The position numbers and the translations under genes are program-made. From Kosakonia sacchari SP1 (GTDB lineage Bacteria; Pseudomonadota; Gammaproteobacteria; Enterobacterales; Enterobacteriaceae), in contig NZ_CP007215.2 of NCBI RefSeq assembly GCF_000300455.3, positions 620,001-684,000 of the forward strand: 64,000 nucleotides of DNA, given 5' to 3'. A model generated the notes under the pieces. It was not told the DNA's origin. It was given only the letters and a program-made list of their open reading frames with translations, and did not search any database. This document shows, one piece after another, positions 19,993 through 29,389 of this stretch (its first letter is position 1; each line of letters opens with the position of its first letter).

Positions 19993-21423
19993 ATGAAAGT
20001 GACGCTGCCAGAGTTTAAGCAAGCCGGTGTAATGGTGGTGGGTGATGTAATGCTGGATCGTTACTGGTACGGCCCAACCAGCCGTATCTCTCCGGAAGCG
20101 CCAGTCCCGGTTGTTAAAGTCGATACCATTGAAGAGCGACCGGGCGGTGCGGCAAACGTGGCGATGAACATTGCCTCGCTGGGCGCAACGGCGCGTCTGG
20201 TTGGCCTGACTGGCATTGACGATGCGGCGCGCGCGCTGAGTAAAGCGCTGGCGGATGTTAACGTTAAATGTGACTTCGTTTCTGTTCCGACGCATCCAAC
20301 CATCACTAAGCTGCGCGTGCTGTCGCGTAACCAGCAACTGATTCGCCTGGACTTTGAAGAGGGTTTTGAAGGGGTTGATCCGCAACCGCTGCATGAACGC
20401 ATCAGCCAGGCGCTTGGCAACATTGGCGCGCTGGTGTTGTCGGATTACGCTAAAGGTGCGCTGGCAAGTGTTCAGCAGATGATCGCACTGGCACGCAAAG
20501 CTGGTGTGCCGGTGCTTATCGATCCGAAAGGCACTGATTTTGAACGCTATCGCGGTGCCACGCTGCTGACTCCTAACCTGTCGGAGTTTGAAGCGGTGGC
20601 CGGGAAGTGCAAAAGCGAAGACGAGATTGTTGAACGCGGTATGAAAGTGATTGCCGATTATGAACTTTCTGCACTGTTAGTTACTCGTTCCGAGCAGGGA
20701 ATGACGCTGCTGCAGCCGGGCAAAGCACCACTGCATATGCCGACCCAGGCGCAGGAAGTGTATGACGTCACTGGCGCGGGCGATACGGTGATTGGCGTGC
20801 TGGCGGCGACGCTGGCGGCCGGGAATTCGCTGGAAGAAGCATGCTATTTCGCCAACGCGGCTGCGGGCGTGGTGGTCGGTAAACTCGGGACCTCAACCGT
20901 GTCGCCAATCGAGCTTGAAAACGCGGTGCGTGGCCGTGCGGAAACTGGCTTCGGTGTGATGACGGAAGATGAACTGAAAGTCGCTGTCGCGGCGGCGCGT
21001 AAGCGCGGCGAGAAAGTGGTGATGACCAACGGCGTGTTCGACATTCTGCATGCCGGGCATGTCTCTTATCTGGCGAATGCGCGCAAACTGGGCGATCGCC
21101 TGATTGTTGCGGTTAACAGCGACGCGTCCACCAAACGCCTGAAAGGGGAAACCCGCCCGGTTAACCCGCTTGAGCAGCGCATGATTGTGCTGAGCGCGCT
21201 GGAAGCCGTGGATTGGGTGGTGTCCTTTGAAGAGGATACGCCGCAACGCCTGATTGCCGGGATCCTGCCGGATCTGCTGGTGAAAGGCGGTGATTACAAA
21301 CCCGAACAGATCGCGGGCAGTGAAGAGGTGTGGGCCAACGGCGGCGAAGTGCTGGTGCTCAACTTTGAAGACGGTTGCTCCACCACCAACATCATCAAAA
21401 AGATCCAGAAAGATAGCCAATAA
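19993..21423 (+). CDS. hldE: Bifunctional D-beta-D-heptose 7-phosphate kinase / heptose 1-phosphate adenylyltransferase
   Basis: 476 aa (E. coli 477). It catalyses two steps toward ADP-heptose for the LPS inner core. Residues 1-318 form a ribokinase-like domain with [15 protein letters not shown] and the catalytic motif DVTGAGDT. Residues about 343-476 are a nucleotidyltransferase with [16 protein letters not shown], whose HAGH is the HxGH motif. GGAG lies 8 nt before ATG. Downstream of glnE by 46 bp. Confidence 0.97.
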   Translation: MKVTLPEFKQAGVMVVGDVMLDRYWYGPTSRISPEAPVPVVKVDTIEERPGGAANVAMNIASLGATARLVGLTGIDDAARALSKALADVNVKCDFVSVPTHPTITKLRVLSRNQQLIRLDFEEGFEGVDPQPLHERISQALGNIGALVLSDYAKGALASVQQMIALARKAGVPVLIDPKGTDFERYRGATLLTPNLSEFEAVAGKCKSEDEIVERGMKVIADYELSALLVTRSEQGMTLLQPGKAPLHMPTQAQEVYDVTGAGDTVIGVLAATLAAGNSLEEACYFANAAAGVVVGKLGTSTVSPIELENAVRGRAETGFGVMTEDELKVAVAAARKRGEKVVMTNGVFDILHAGHVSYLANARKLGDRLIVAVNSDASTKRLKGETRPVNPLEQRMIVLSALEAVDWVVSFEEDTPQRLIAGILPDLLVKGGDYKPEQIAGSEEVWANGGEVLVLNFEDGCSTTNIIKKIQKDSQ

Positions 21424-21450
21424 CGGCGCGGCTGGTGAAGGATGAAAAAG

Positions 21451-21478
21451 AAAAAGCCCTCTTTATGAGGGCTTTTTA
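21451..21478. terminator. Bidirectional terminator between hldE and ubiK
   Basis: AAAAAGCCCTC, loop TTTAT, GAGGGCTTTTT. It has A and T runs on both sides, so it serves both convergent genes. Confidence 0.9.
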
Positions 21479-21778
21479 CTATTGTTCATCAACCGGAGGA
21501 ATGGCGGGGGCCGGTTTCACTTCGGTGACGCTGCCGCTGCTGCGGCTTTCCAGCTCGTTGAGGCGCTGTTCCAGCAACGCCAGCTTTTCGCGGGTGCGCA
21601 GCAGAACTTGCGTCTGTACGTCAAATTCTTCGCGGCTGACCAGATCGAGGCGGGTTAACTGCGATTGCAGTGTCTGGCGGATTTTCTTCTCAACGTCTTC
21701 CCCAAACTCACGGATCCCTTTCGGCATGGATTCGTGAACCTGTCGCGCAATCTGTTCAATTTTTTTCGGATCAATCAT
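21479..21778 (-). CDS. ubiK: Ubiquinone biosynthesis accessory factor UbiK
   Basis: 99 aa. Formerly YqiC. The N-terminal amphipathic part ([20 protein letters not shown]) is followed by a coiled coil ([18 protein letters not shown]) that trimerises. UbiK works with UbiJ in aerobic ubiquinone synthesis. The C-terminal tail is Pro/Glu-rich. Convergent with hldE. Confidence 0.94.
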   Translation of the reverse strand: MIDPKKIEQIARQVHESMPKGIREFGEDVEKKIRQTLQSQLTRLDLVSREEFDVQTQVLLRTREKLALLEQRLNELESRSSGSVTEVKPAPAIPPVDEQ

Positions 21779-21903
21779 GTTGGGGTCCCTGTTCGGATAG
21801 GTTCATTGAGTTATTGTAGTGTGATAACCCCAGGTGATAAACCAGAATTGTTTGAAGCTTATGCATTGCCGAAGATTATCAATGGCGTTATAGTTATCGC
21901 GCT

Positions 21904-22049
21904 TATTCTCAGGGCGGGCGAAATTCCCCACCGGCGGTAAATCAGCGCATGCTGAAAGCCCGCGAGCGCTTCAGGTTAACGCCTGAAGGTCAGCAGATCC
22001 GGTGTAATTCCGGGGCCGACGGTTAAAGTCCGGATGGGAGAGAGTAACG
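21904..22049 (+). promoter_or_regulatory. FMN riboswitch (RFN element) upstream of ribB
   Basis: The conserved RFN segments are present in order: TTCTCAGGGCGGGCGAAATT, CCCCACCGGCGGTAA, a variable arm (GCGCTTCAGGTTAACGCCTGAAG), AGCAGATCCGGTGTAATTCC, GGGGCCGACGGTTAAAGTCC and GGATGGGAGAGAGTAACG. FMN binding represses ribB expression. In E. coli this leader also yields the small RNA SroG. The ATG of ribB is 107 bp further on. Confidence 0.95.
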
Positions 22050-22088
22050 AATCTGTCGGGCAATGACGCCCGCTCGCGTTATTTTTTT
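22045..22088 (+). terminator. Riboswitch expression-platform terminator
   Basis: TAACG pairs with CGTTA and CGGGC with GCCCG, followed by TTTTTTT. The left arm overlaps the last RFN strand (GAGAGTAACG), so ligand binding could decide whether it forms. Confidence 0.7.
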
Positions 22089-22155
22089 GCCGCATTGCGA
22101 CACTCCTAAGACTGCCCTGATTCTGGTAACCATAACTTTATTGAGGTCTTTTACC

Positions 22156-22809
22156 ATGAATCAGACGCTGCTTTCTTCTTTTGGCACGCCTTTCCAACGT
22201 ATTGAACACGCTCTTGCCGCGCTGCGCGAAGGCCGTGGTGTGATGGTGCTCGATGACGAGAACCGCGAAAATGAAGGCGACATGATTTTCGCCGCCGAAA
22301 CCATGACCGTTGAGCAGATGGCGCTGACCATTCGCCACGGTAGCGGCATTGTTTGCCTCTGCCTGACCGACGAACGCCGTAAACAACTCGATCTGCCAAT
22401 GATGGTTGAGAACAACACCAGCGCATTTGGCACCGGTTTTACTGTGACCATTGAAGCGGCGCACGGCGTAACCACCGGCGTTTCGGCGGCTGACCGTCTT
22501 ACCACCGTTCGTGCGGCAATTGCTGATGGCGCGAAACCGTCCGATCTGAACCGCCCAGGCCACGTGTTCCCGCTGCGCGCGCAGCCGGGTGGCGTGCTGA
22601 CTCGTGGTGGTCACACAGAAGCGACTATCGATTTAGTGACGCTGGCGGGCTTCAAACCGGCGGGTGTGCTGTGTGAATTAACCAATGACGATGGCTCAAT
22701 GGCGCGCGCCCCGGAATGCATCGCTTTTGCGAAACAGCACAATATGGCAGTAGTGACGATTGAAGACCTGGTGGCTTATCGCCAGGAGCATGAGCGCAAA
22801 GCCAGCTAA
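22156..22809 (+). CDS. ribB: 3,4-dihydroxy-2-butanone 4-phosphate synthase
   Basis: 217 aa, equal to E. coli, from ATG 22156; the frame is open from 22063 through the riboswitch terminator, which I exclude. RibB converts ribulose 5-phosphate to DHBP and formate for riboflavin. Motifs: [18 protein letters not shown] (acidic metal site), [11 protein letters not shown], and [10 protein letters not shown] followed by RGGHTEA. No fused RibA domain, so it is the stand-alone enterobacterial type. Confidence 0.96.
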   Translation: MNQTLLSSFGTPFQRIEHALAALREGRGVMVLDDENRENEGDMIFAAETMTVEQMALTIRHGSGIVCLCLTDERRKQLDLPMMVENNTSAFGTGFTVTIEAAHGVTTGVSAADRLTTVRAAIADGAKPSDLNRPGHVFPLRAQPGGVLTRGGHTEATIDLVTLAGFKPAGVLCELTNDDGSMARAPECIAFAKQHNMAVVTIEDLVAYRQEHERKAS

Positions 22810-22828
22810 TATTCAAACTTATCCATAA

Positions 22829-22860
22829 AAATCCGCAGCTTTTAGCTGCGGATTTTTTTT
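22829..22860 (+). terminator. Terminator after ribB
   Basis: AATCCGCAGC, loop TTTTA, GCTGCGGATT, then six T. Confidence 0.9.
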
Positions 22861-23049
22861 GCCTGTTCTGCATCAAAGTTTGGCGCGCTTCTCATCGTCA
22901 TACATTGAAAATCAATTGTTCTACTTATAAAGTGGTAAGCGCTGCGGCGAGTATTAAAACGGACTTGAGATTTTTCTAACTCGTTCAAATTAAGTAGCTT
23001 TGTGATTAATTTGTGAAGCAATTTTTGCCGAATATATGACGGAGGCAAT

Positions 23050-23223
23050 GTGTTTATTTCCTGGTATTGGATTGTGGCTATTGTTGTGCTGGTTGTTGGT
23101 TATATCCACGTGCTTAAACGTAATTGCAAAGCCTGCCGTCACGATCGCGAAGCGATTTATAAAGGTTATTTACGCGTGCTTGATGAGGTGAAAAAACTGC
23201 GGCGCGTTGGGCAGGGCGATTAA
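23050..23223 (+). CDS. Small single-pass membrane protein, GTG start
   Basis: 57 aa. GTG at 23050 follows GGAGG by 4 nt. The N-terminal hydrophobic helix (WYWIVAIVVLVVGYIHVL) is followed by a basic cytoplasmic segment with a CxxC pair (NCKACRH) and a charged helix (REAIYKGYLRVLDEVKKLRR). An overlapping ATG frame two bases earlier gives only 47 codons rich in Cys/Leu with no such order, so I prefer the GTG. The CxxC could bind metal or be redox-active, but that is a guess. Convergent with zupT, 26 bp apart. I do not recognise the family. Confidence 0.65.
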   Translation: MFISWYWIVAIVVLVVGYIHVLKRNCKACRHDREAIYKGYLRVLDEVKKLRRVGQGD

Positions 23224-23249
23224 AACACCGCTGCCCGCCATCACCTTAC

Positions 23250-24026
23250 TTAGCCGCCAAAGCCCATTGCTTGTAGCGCCACCAGGCTTAAACCCATCAC
23301 CGACATGCCGCACAGTACGCCATAGCTCGGGTTGTTATTCGGATCGATCTCTTTTGCCAGCGGCATTAATTCATCAACCGATAACGCCACCATGATCCCG
23401 GCGACAGCCGCCATAATCGCCGCCATCACTACCGGTGAGACCAGGCTTCCCAGAATCAGCCACGCCAGCACGCCGCCAAGAATTTCCGCCATACCCGAGA
23501 TGCCCGCCCAGAATACCGCACTGCGTTTTGACCCGGTTGCCGCATACACCGGCCCGGCGACCGCCAGCCCTTCAGGAATATTGTGTAACGCGACCGCGAA
23601 GGCAATGCCAAAGCCGAGCTCCAGATCGTTGCTGGCGGTAACGTAAGTGGCGATCCCTTCCGGAAAGTTATGCAGGCTGATACCGAGCGTCAGCAAAATG
23701 GCGGTACGGCGAATACCGCGCGGAAAAGTTTGCTGTGTGCCCTGCATTAAATCTTGCGGATGGGCGTGCGGTAACATGCGATCCAGCGCGAAATAGCCCA
23801 GCAAGCCGACGACAAACATGCCATAGCCGAGCATGGGCGACATATTTTCCGTTGCCAGCGCGGCGGGCAACATCTCCATCAGCGAGATAAGCAGCATGAT
23901 CCCGGCGGCAAAACCGAGCGAAAACGCCAGTACGCGGTTTGAGGGCTTCTGGCCGATAACACCAAGAAGCGCGCCAATAAATGTCGCCGCGCCTGCCAGG
24001 ATGGTCAGAATCAAAGGTACTGACAT
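23250..24026 (-). CDS. zupT: Zinc/divalent metal transporter ZupT (ZIP family)
   Basis: 258 aa (E. coli 257). Eight predicted membrane helices. The metal-path helices IV and V show [11 protein letters not shown] and [11 protein letters not shown] His-containing loop (LPHAHPQD) lies before helix IV. ZupT imports Zn, and also Fe, Mn and Co in E. coli. GGAGTA lies 5 nt before the ATG, and a Fur-like box starts 15 bp further upstream. Confidence 0.95.
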   Translation of the reverse strand: MSVPLILTILAGAATFIGALLGVIGQKPSNRVLAFSLGFAAGIMLLISLMEMLPAALATENMSPMLGYGMFVVGLLGYFALDRMLPHAHPQDLMQGTQQTFPRGIRRTAILLTLGISLHNFPEGIATYVTASNDLELGFGIAFAVALHNIPEGLAVAGPVYAATGSKRSAVFWAGISGMAEILGGVLAWLILGSLVSPVVMAAIMAAVAGIMVALSVDELMPLAKEIDPNNNPSYGVLCGMSVMGLSLVALQAMGFGG

Positions 24027-24041
24027 AGGTTACTCCTTTAT

Positions 24042-24060
24042 GATAATCATTCTCATTAAT
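24042..24060 (-). promoter_or_regulatory. Fur-like box upstream of zupT
   Basis: Minus strand ATTAATGAGAATGATTATC matches 15 of 19 positions of the consensus GATAATGATAATCATTATC (counted by hand). It sits 16-34 bp upstream of the zupT start, a repressor position for zupT; the divergent ygiD start is 160 bp away. Confidence 0.6.
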
Positions 24061-24222
24061 CTACGTTTTTGTTGCAAGAAAAGCGAGACGGGTTAGCTGG
24101 CTTTACGCATTCCTTACATTCAAAATTACTGATGATCTTCATCATGGTTATCTGAGTTCTTCACCCGCCGAAAAAGCGTAATCTACGTTTATCAAATAGA
24201 CACACTCAGTAAGGATATCACC

Positions 24223-25011
24223 ATGTCAGCACCTCGCATGCCTGCACTGTTTTTGGGCCACGGCAGCCCAATGAATGTGCTGGAAGATAACGTTTATACC
24301 CGCGCCTGGGGCGCTTTGGGCGAGACGCTGCCACGCCCGAAAGCGATTGTGGTGGTATCCGCGCACTGGTTTACTCGCGGAACCGGCGTCACCGCCATGG
24401 AAGCGCCGAAAACTATCCATGATTTCGGCGGTTTCCCGCAGGCGTTATACGATACGCATTACCCAGCTCCTGGCTCGCCGGAGCTGGCGCAACGCTTAGT
24501 TGAATTGCTCGCGCCTGTGCCGGTAACGCTGGATAAAGAAGCCTGGGGGTTTGATCACGGTTCATGGGGCGTGTTGATCAAAATGTACCCGAATGCGGAT
24601 ATTCCGATGGTACAGCTCAGTATCGACAGCACCAAACCGGCAGCATGGCACTTCGAAATGGGCCGCAAGCTGGCGGCGCTTCGCGATGAAGGCATTATGC
24701 TGGTGGCCAGCGGTAACGTGGTGCATAACCTACGTACTGCGCGCTGGCATGGCGAAAATACCCCGTATCCGTGGGCCATTGCATTCAATGATTATGTGAA
24801 AGAGAACCTGACCTGGCAGGGGCCCAGCGAGCAGCATCCGTTGGTCAATTATCTTGACCATGAAGGTGGTTCGCTCTCCAACCCGACGCCGGATCACTTC
24901 CTGCCTTTGCTGTATGTGCTTGGCGCATGGGATGGCAAGGAACCTGTGTCGATACCGGTTGATGGTATCGAGATGGGATCGCTCAGTATGCTCTCGGTCC
25001 AGGTTGGCTAA
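24223..25011 (+). CDS. ygiD: 4,5-DOPA-extradiol dioxygenase family protein
   Basis: 262 aa. Class III extradiol ring-cleavage dioxygenase (LigB-like). The metal ligands are expected at His13 (FLGHGSPMN), the His of VVSAHWFT and the His in SGNVVHNLR; the catalytic His is probably in GFDHGSWG. E. coli YgiD opens L-DOPA in vitro; the native substrate is unknown. Divergent from zupT. Confidence 0.92.
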   Translation: MSAPRMPALFLGHGSPMNVLEDNVYTRAWGALGETLPRPKAIVVVSAHWFTRGTGVTAMEAPKTIHDFGGFPQALYDTHYPAPGSPELAQRLVELLAPVPVTLDKEAWGFDHGSWGVLIKMYPNADIPMVQLSIDSTKPAAWHFEMGRKLAALRDEGIMLVASGNVVHNLRTARWHGENTPYPWAIAFNDYVKENLTWQGPSEQHPLVNYLDHEGGSLSNPTPDHFLPLLYVLGAWDGKEPVSIPVDGIEMGSLSMLSVQVG

Positions 25012-25014
25012 ATG

Positions 25015-25040
25015 AATGGCGCGTTATGCGCCATTTTTTT
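25015..25040 (+). terminator. Terminator after ygiD
   Basis: AATGGCGC, loop GTTAT, GCGCCATT, then TTTTT, starting 4 bases after the stop codon. Confidence 0.9.
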
Positions 25041-25320
25041 GCCTGAAAATAGAAAACTTCGAGGAGGATCGCAAAAAAAAGCACCTGAAATACGGTTTTT
25101 TTGAAAATAAAAAGAGCTTCGCTACAAAAATGAAACGCCGTGCTGAATTTTGGCTCTTTTTGTGAACACCATCGTCGCAATAACCCACCTGAGTGTCTAC
25201 GCTTCAGAGTGTCTACTTTTTAGACATACCCATAAAAACAATCCGGTGTAATGCCACGAACATTCTGTTCGCGGTCGGTCTTTTGTGCCTAAAAATTAAA
25301 CCCTCTGGAGACACGGAAAT
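25041..25320 (+). promoter_or_regulatory. Leader of the TRAP transporter operon with repeated operator-like motifs
   Basis: GAGTGTCTAC occurs twice, at 25191-25200 and 25207-25216, 16 bp apart. The second copy runs into the inverted repeat TGTCTA, CTTTT, TAGACA at 25210-25226. The last 90 bases before dctP carry GGAG 11 nt from the ATG. The pattern fits binding of a dimeric regulator, yet no regulator gene adjoins the operon. Confidence 0.45.
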
Positions 25321-26298
25321 ATGAACTCAGCGAAAACCTTACTGAAAGTCTGTATTAGTTCCGCTCTGCTGTTTATCTCCCACGCCTCTGTCGCCCAAAC
25401 CTTTCGCGCTGCCGATGTGCACCCTGCCGACTACCCGAATGTGGTGGCGGTAAAACATATGGGGGAGAAGCTCAGTAAGGCGACTGACGGTCGACTGGAT
25501 ATTAAGACCTTTCCAGGCGGCGTATTAGGCGACGAGAAACAAGTCATTGAGCAGGCGCAAATTGGCGCCATTGATATTATTCGTGTCTCTATGACGCCAG
25601 TGGCGGCGATATTACCGGAGATAAACGTTTTTACACTGCCTTATATTTTTCGCGATGAAGACCATATGCATAAAGTGCTTGATGGCATGATTGGCCAGGA
25701 AATTGGTAACCGCCTGTCAGAAAGTAGCAAATCGCGCCTGATCTTCCTTGGCTGGATGGATGCCGGTACGCGTAATCTGATCACCAAAGCGCCAGTCACT
25801 AAGCCGGAAGATCTTAAAGGTATGAAAATCCGCGTGCAGGGCAGCCCAATTGCACTCGATACCCTGAAAGCGATGGGCGCTAACTCGGTGGCGATGGGGG
25901 TCAGCGAAGTATTCAGCGGAATGCAAACCGGGGTGATTGATGGCACGGAAAATAACCCGCCAACTTTTGTCGCGCACAACTATTTACCGGTCGTCAAAAA
26001 TTATACCTGGAGTAAGCACTTTATTATTCCCGAGCTGTTTTTGTTCTCAAAAGCCAAATGGGACAAGCTGAAAAAAGAGGATCAGGAATTAATTCTGAAA
26101 CTGGCTAAAGAGGCACAAGCCGAACAGCGCGAATTGTGGAAAACCTATAACGAAAAATCGCTGGAAGCCATGAAAACGGGTGGTGTGCAATTCCACGACA
26201 TCGATACCAAAGCGTTTTATGAAGCCACACAACCGGTTCGCGATAAATACGGTAAAGAGCATCAGGAGCTGATTACCCGTATCCAACAAGTGCAATAA
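25321..26298 (+). CDS. dctP: TRAP transporter substrate-binding protein (DctP family)
   Basis: 325 aa with a signal peptide cleaved after SHASVA. It is the periplasmic binding protein of a tripartite, sodium-driven carboxylate transporter. DctP hallmarks: HPADYPNVVAVKHMGEKL, the carboxylate-binding Arg in GMKIRVQGSP, and SEVFSGMQTGVIDGTENNP. The sequence type resembles DctP proteins that bind hexuronates such as glucuronate or galacturonate, but this is from memory and needs binding or phylogeny data. First of three genes. Confidence 0.9.
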   Translation: MNSAKTLLKVCISSALLFISHASVAQTFRAADVHPADYPNVVAVKHMGEKLSKATDGRLDIKTFPGGVLGDEKQVIEQAQIGAIDIIRVSMTPVAAILPEINVFTLPYIFRDEDHMHKVLDGMIGQEIGNRLSESSKSRLIFLGWMDAGTRNLITKAPVTKPEDLKGMKIRVQGSPIALDTLKAMGANSVAMGVSEVFSGMQTGVIDGTENNPPTFVAHNYLPVVKNYTWSKHFIIPELFLFSKAKWDKLKKEDQELILKLAKEAQAEQRELWKTYNEKSLEAMKTGGVQFHDIDTKAFYEATQPVRDKYGKEHQELITRIQQVQ

Positions 26299-26360
26299 CT
26301 TTTGCCGGGCAGGCGTGCTTTGTGTCCTGCCCACTTGCAACTTTCACCGGGAAAACTGCT

Positions 26361-26870
26361 ATGGCTGAACGCTATTCGTTGTTGATGGATATTCTGTACC
26401 GGATATCGATGTGGATTGCAGGTCTGGCGCTGTTAATTATGGTGGCGATTATTCCGGTGGGCATTTTCGCCCGCTATGTCATGAACAGCGCGTTATCGTG
26501 GCCGGAGCCGATCGCCATTATTTGCATGGTGACCTTTACCTTTATTGGCGCCGCCGTGAGTTACCGCGCGGGTTCGCATATTGCGGTTAGCATGGTTACC
26601 GATCGTTTAAGCGAACCGCTGCGTAAAGTCTGTTTTGTGTTTGCGGATTTGATGCTGCTGGCGATCAGCGTTTTTATTCTCTGGTATAGCACTGCGCTAT
26701 GCGCGGAATTATGGGAGCAACCGGTCGCCGAATTCCCGTTCTTTACCGCAGGGGAAAGCTATTTGCCACTGCCTGTCGGCTCTGCCATTACCATCTTGTT
26801 TATTATCGAAAAAATGCTTTTTGGCGCGCAATATCACCGCCCGGTGGTGATGCTGGGTTCGTCGAGCTAA
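26361..26870 (+). CDS. dctQ: TRAP transporter small permease (DctQ family)
   Basis: 169 aa from ATG 26361. Four membrane helices: RISMWIAGLALLIMVAIIPV, WPEPIAIICMVTFTFIGAAV, VFADLMLLAISVFILW and LPVGSAITILFIIE. The DctQ signature FARYVMNSALSWPEP follows the first helix. It docks on the large subunit; 62 bp after dctP and 29 bp before dctM. Confidence 0.92.
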   Translation: MAERYSLLMDILYRISMWIAGLALLIMVAIIPVGIFARYVMNSALSWPEPIAIICMVTFTFIGAAVSYRAGSHIAVSMVTDRLSEPLRKVCFVFADLMLLAISVFILWYSTALCAELWEQPVAEFPFFTAGESYLPLPVGSAITILFIIEKMLFGAQYHRPVVMLGSSS

Positions 26871-26899
26871 TCCCCGATCACATCCCGTAAGGAACGTTT

Positions 26900-28186
26900 A
26901 TGGATGCATTTATTCTGGTCTTTACGCTGGCCATTATGCTGGCGGTGGGTGTACCGGTGGCTTACGCCGTGGGCATTAGCGCGGTGCTGGGTGCGTGGTA
27001 TATCGATATTCCGCTGGAAGCGGTGATGATCCAGCTGACGAACGGCGTGAACAAGTTCTCGCTGCTGGCGATCCCGTTTTTTATTCTCGCAGGCGCGATC
27101 ATGGCAGAAGGGGGAATTGCCCGTCGCTTGGTGAATTTCGCCTATATTTTTGTCGGCTTTATTCGCGGCGGACTGTCGTTAGTCAATATTGTCGCTTCCA
27201 CGTTTTTCGGTGCGATCTCCGGATCGTCCGTGGCTGATACCGCCTCGATCGGTTCGGTGATGATCCCGGAAATGGACAAAAAAGGGTACCCGCGTGATTT
27301 TGCTGCTGCGGTCACCGCCAGCGGATCGGTGCAGGCAATCTTAACGCCGCCAAGTCACAACTCGGTGATCTACTCGCTGGCAACGGGCGGTACGGTGTCT
27401 ATTGCCGCGCTGTTTATTGCCGGGATCCTGCCGGGTTTGTTGCTCAGTTTTACACTGATGGTAATGTGCGTGGCATTCGCCCATAAACGCGGTTATCCAA
27501 AAGGAGAGCGCGTGCCGTTTCGCCAGGCGTTGAAGATCTTTGTGGATACGCTGTGGGGGTTGATGACCGTGGTGATCATCATGGGCGGCATCTTGTCCGG
27601 GATCTTCACTGCAACGGAATCGGCGGCAATCGCCTGCCTGTGGGCCTTTTTCGTCACCATGTTTATTTACCGCGATTATAAATGGTCGGAACTGCCGAAG
27701 CTGATGTACCGCACGGTGAAAACGGTGACGATCGTGATGATCCTGATTGGCTTTGCCGCCGCGTTCGGGGCGGTAATGACCTACATGCAATTGCCCGCCC
27801 GCATTACGGAAGCCTTCACCCAAATCTCGGATAACAAATACGTTATTTTGATGTGCATTAACATCATGCTGCTGTTGCTTGGCACGCTGATGGATATGGC
27901 GCCGCTCATTTTGATCCTGACGCCGGTGCTGCTGCCGGTAACCAATGCACTGGGCATCGATCCGGTTCATTTCGGCATGATCATGCTGGTGAACCTGGGA
28001 ATTGGATTGATCACCCCGCCTGTCGGTTCGGTGCTGTTTGTCGCCAGTGCGGTCAGCAAACAGAAGATCGAACAGGTAGTAAAAGCGATGCTGCCGTTCT
28101 ACCTGATCCTGTTTTTAGTACTGATGCTGGTGACCTATATTCCGGCGATCTCGCTATTCCTGCCGAAACTGTTTGGCGTGTTGTAA
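26900..28186 (+). CDS. dctM: TRAP transporter large permease (DctM family)
   Basis: 428 aa, about 12 membrane segments, ion-transporter superfamily. Motifs: AIPFFILAGAIMAEGGIARR, STFFGAISGSSVADTASIG (SGSSVADT is typical), ASGSVQAILTPPSHNSVIY, and GIGLITPPVGSVLFV in the second inverted repeat. AAGGAACG precedes the ATG. It completes the transporter with DctP and DctQ. No metabolic gene follows, so the substrate is not indicated by context. Confidence 0.94.
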   Translation: MDAFILVFTLAIMLAVGVPVAYAVGISAVLGAWYIDIPLEAVMIQLTNGVNKFSLLAIPFFILAGAIMAEGGIARRLVNFAYIFVGFIRGGLSLVNIVASTFFGAISGSSVADTASIGSVMIPEMDKKGYPRDFAAAVTASGSVQAILTPPSHNSVIYSLATGGTVSIAALFIAGILPGLLLSFTLMVMCVAFAHKRGYPKGERVPFRQALKIFVDTLWGLMTVVIIMGGILSGIFTATESAAIACLWAFFVTMFIYRDYKWSELPKLMYRTVKTVTIVMILIGFAAAFGAVMTYMQLPARITEAFTQISDNKYVILMCINIMLLLLGTLMDMAPLILILTPVLLPVTNALGIDPVHFGMIMLVNLGIGLITPPVGSVLFVASAVSKQKIEQVVKAMLPFYLILFLVLMLVTYIPAISLFLPKLFGVL

Positions 28187-28192
28187 ACAATA

Positions 28193-28220
28193 AAAAACCC
28201 GGCTCAACGGGCCGGGTTTT
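28193..28220. terminator. Bidirectional terminator between dctM and ygiC
   Basis: AAAACCCGGC, loop, GCCGGGTTTT, between convergent genes. Confidence 0.85.
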
Positions 28221-28223
28221 CTC

Positions 28224-29384
28224 TTATTCCACAAAGACGTGCGGATAGAAGCGGGAGAGATCCTGCGTTATCAATGCGCGATCTTCGCGAATGCCGATCC
28301 CGGCGGGTTGATCGTTGATAAGCCAACTGCCAATCAGTGTATAGCTGTCGCCGAATTTGGGTAGCGGGCAGAACTGCTGCACGATCATGCCTTCTTCGCC
28401 GTACGGCCCTTCGACGGCTTCGACCGTTTTGCCGTTTTCAATGATCGACACATTGGCACCTTCGCGGGAGAAAATAGGTTTAACAACGTATTTTTCCATC
28501 TCCGGGTGCCCGTCTTCGGCAAAATAAGCCGGCAGCAAGTTCGGGTGATCCGGGAACATTTCCCACAACATCGGCAACAGTGCTTTGTTGGAAATAATGC
28601 TTTTCCAGGCGGGTTCCAGCCAGCGTACGCCTGCGTCTTCCAGCTTGGTAGAGAACACTTCGCGCAACATGTATTCCCACGGATAGAGCTTAAACAGGTT
28701 ACCAATCACCTGGTCTTGCAAATCTGTGAACTGGCCTTTTTCCCCGAGACCGATATCTTCGATATAAAGAAATTCGGACGCCAGTTCCGCTTCTGCCGCA
28801 CAATCCTGCAAATACTGCACCGTACCGCGATCTTCGACCGTATCGCGACAGCAGGTGAAATGCAGCAGCTGAAAACCGTGCTGCTCACGCAACTCGGCAA
28901 AGCGCTCAATCAGCTTCTCTTGCAGGCTATTAAACTGATCGCTGCCTTGCGGCAGGTTGCCGGCATTGAGCTGATCTTCCAGCCAAATCCACTGGAAGAA
29001 CGCTGCTTCATACAGTGAAGTCGGCGTATCAGCATTGTTTTCCAGCAGCTTGGGTTCGCCCACGCCATCCCAGGCGAGATCGAGGCGCGAATACAAAGAG
29101 GGCTGATGCGTGGCCCATGACTGGCGCACAAAACTCCAGGTGTGCTTAGGAATGCGAAACTTCGCCATCAGCTCATCGCTGGCGACAACTTTCTCCACCA
29201 CCTTCAGGCACATCTGATGCAATTCTGCGGTCACGTCTTCCAGCTTCTCGACCTGCGCAAGCGTCAGCTTGTAATAGGCGTCCTCACACCAGTAGGGCTC
29301 GCCGTACATGGTGTGAAAATTGAAGCCGTACTCGGTGGCTTTTTCGCGCCAGTCCGGGCGCTCGGTAATACTGATTCTTTCCAT
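28224..29384 (-). CDS. ygiC: ATP-grasp acid-amine ligase, glutathionylspermidine synthase family
   Basis: 386 aa, the E. coli length. It matches the synthetase half of glutathionylspermidine synthase: [33 protein letters not shown] and the C-terminal [19 protein letters not shown]. The amidase half is absent. The E. coli protein does not make glutathionylspermidine as far as I know, so the substrate is open. It is 5 bp after ygiB and surely co-transcribed with it. Confidence 0.92.
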   Translation of the reverse strand: MERISITERPDWREKATEYGFNFHTMYGEPYWCEDAYYKLTLAQVEKLEDVTAELHQMCLKVVEKVVASDELMAKFRIPKHTWSFVRQSWATHQPSLYSRLDLAWDGVGEPKLLENNADTPTSLYEAAFFQWIWLEDQLNAGNLPQGSDQFNSLQEKLIERFAELREQHGFQLLHFTCCRDTVEDRGTVQYLQDCAAEAELASEFLYIEDIGLGEKGQFTDLQDQVIGNLFKLYPWEYMLREVFSTKLEDAGVRWLEPAWKSIISNKALLPMLWEMFPDHPNLLPAYFAEDGHPEMEKYVVKPIFSREGANVSIIENGKTVEAVEGPYGEEGMIVQQFCPLPKFGDSYTLIGSWLINDQPAGIGIREDRALITQDLSRFYPHVFVE

Positions 29385-29389
29385 GGCGC

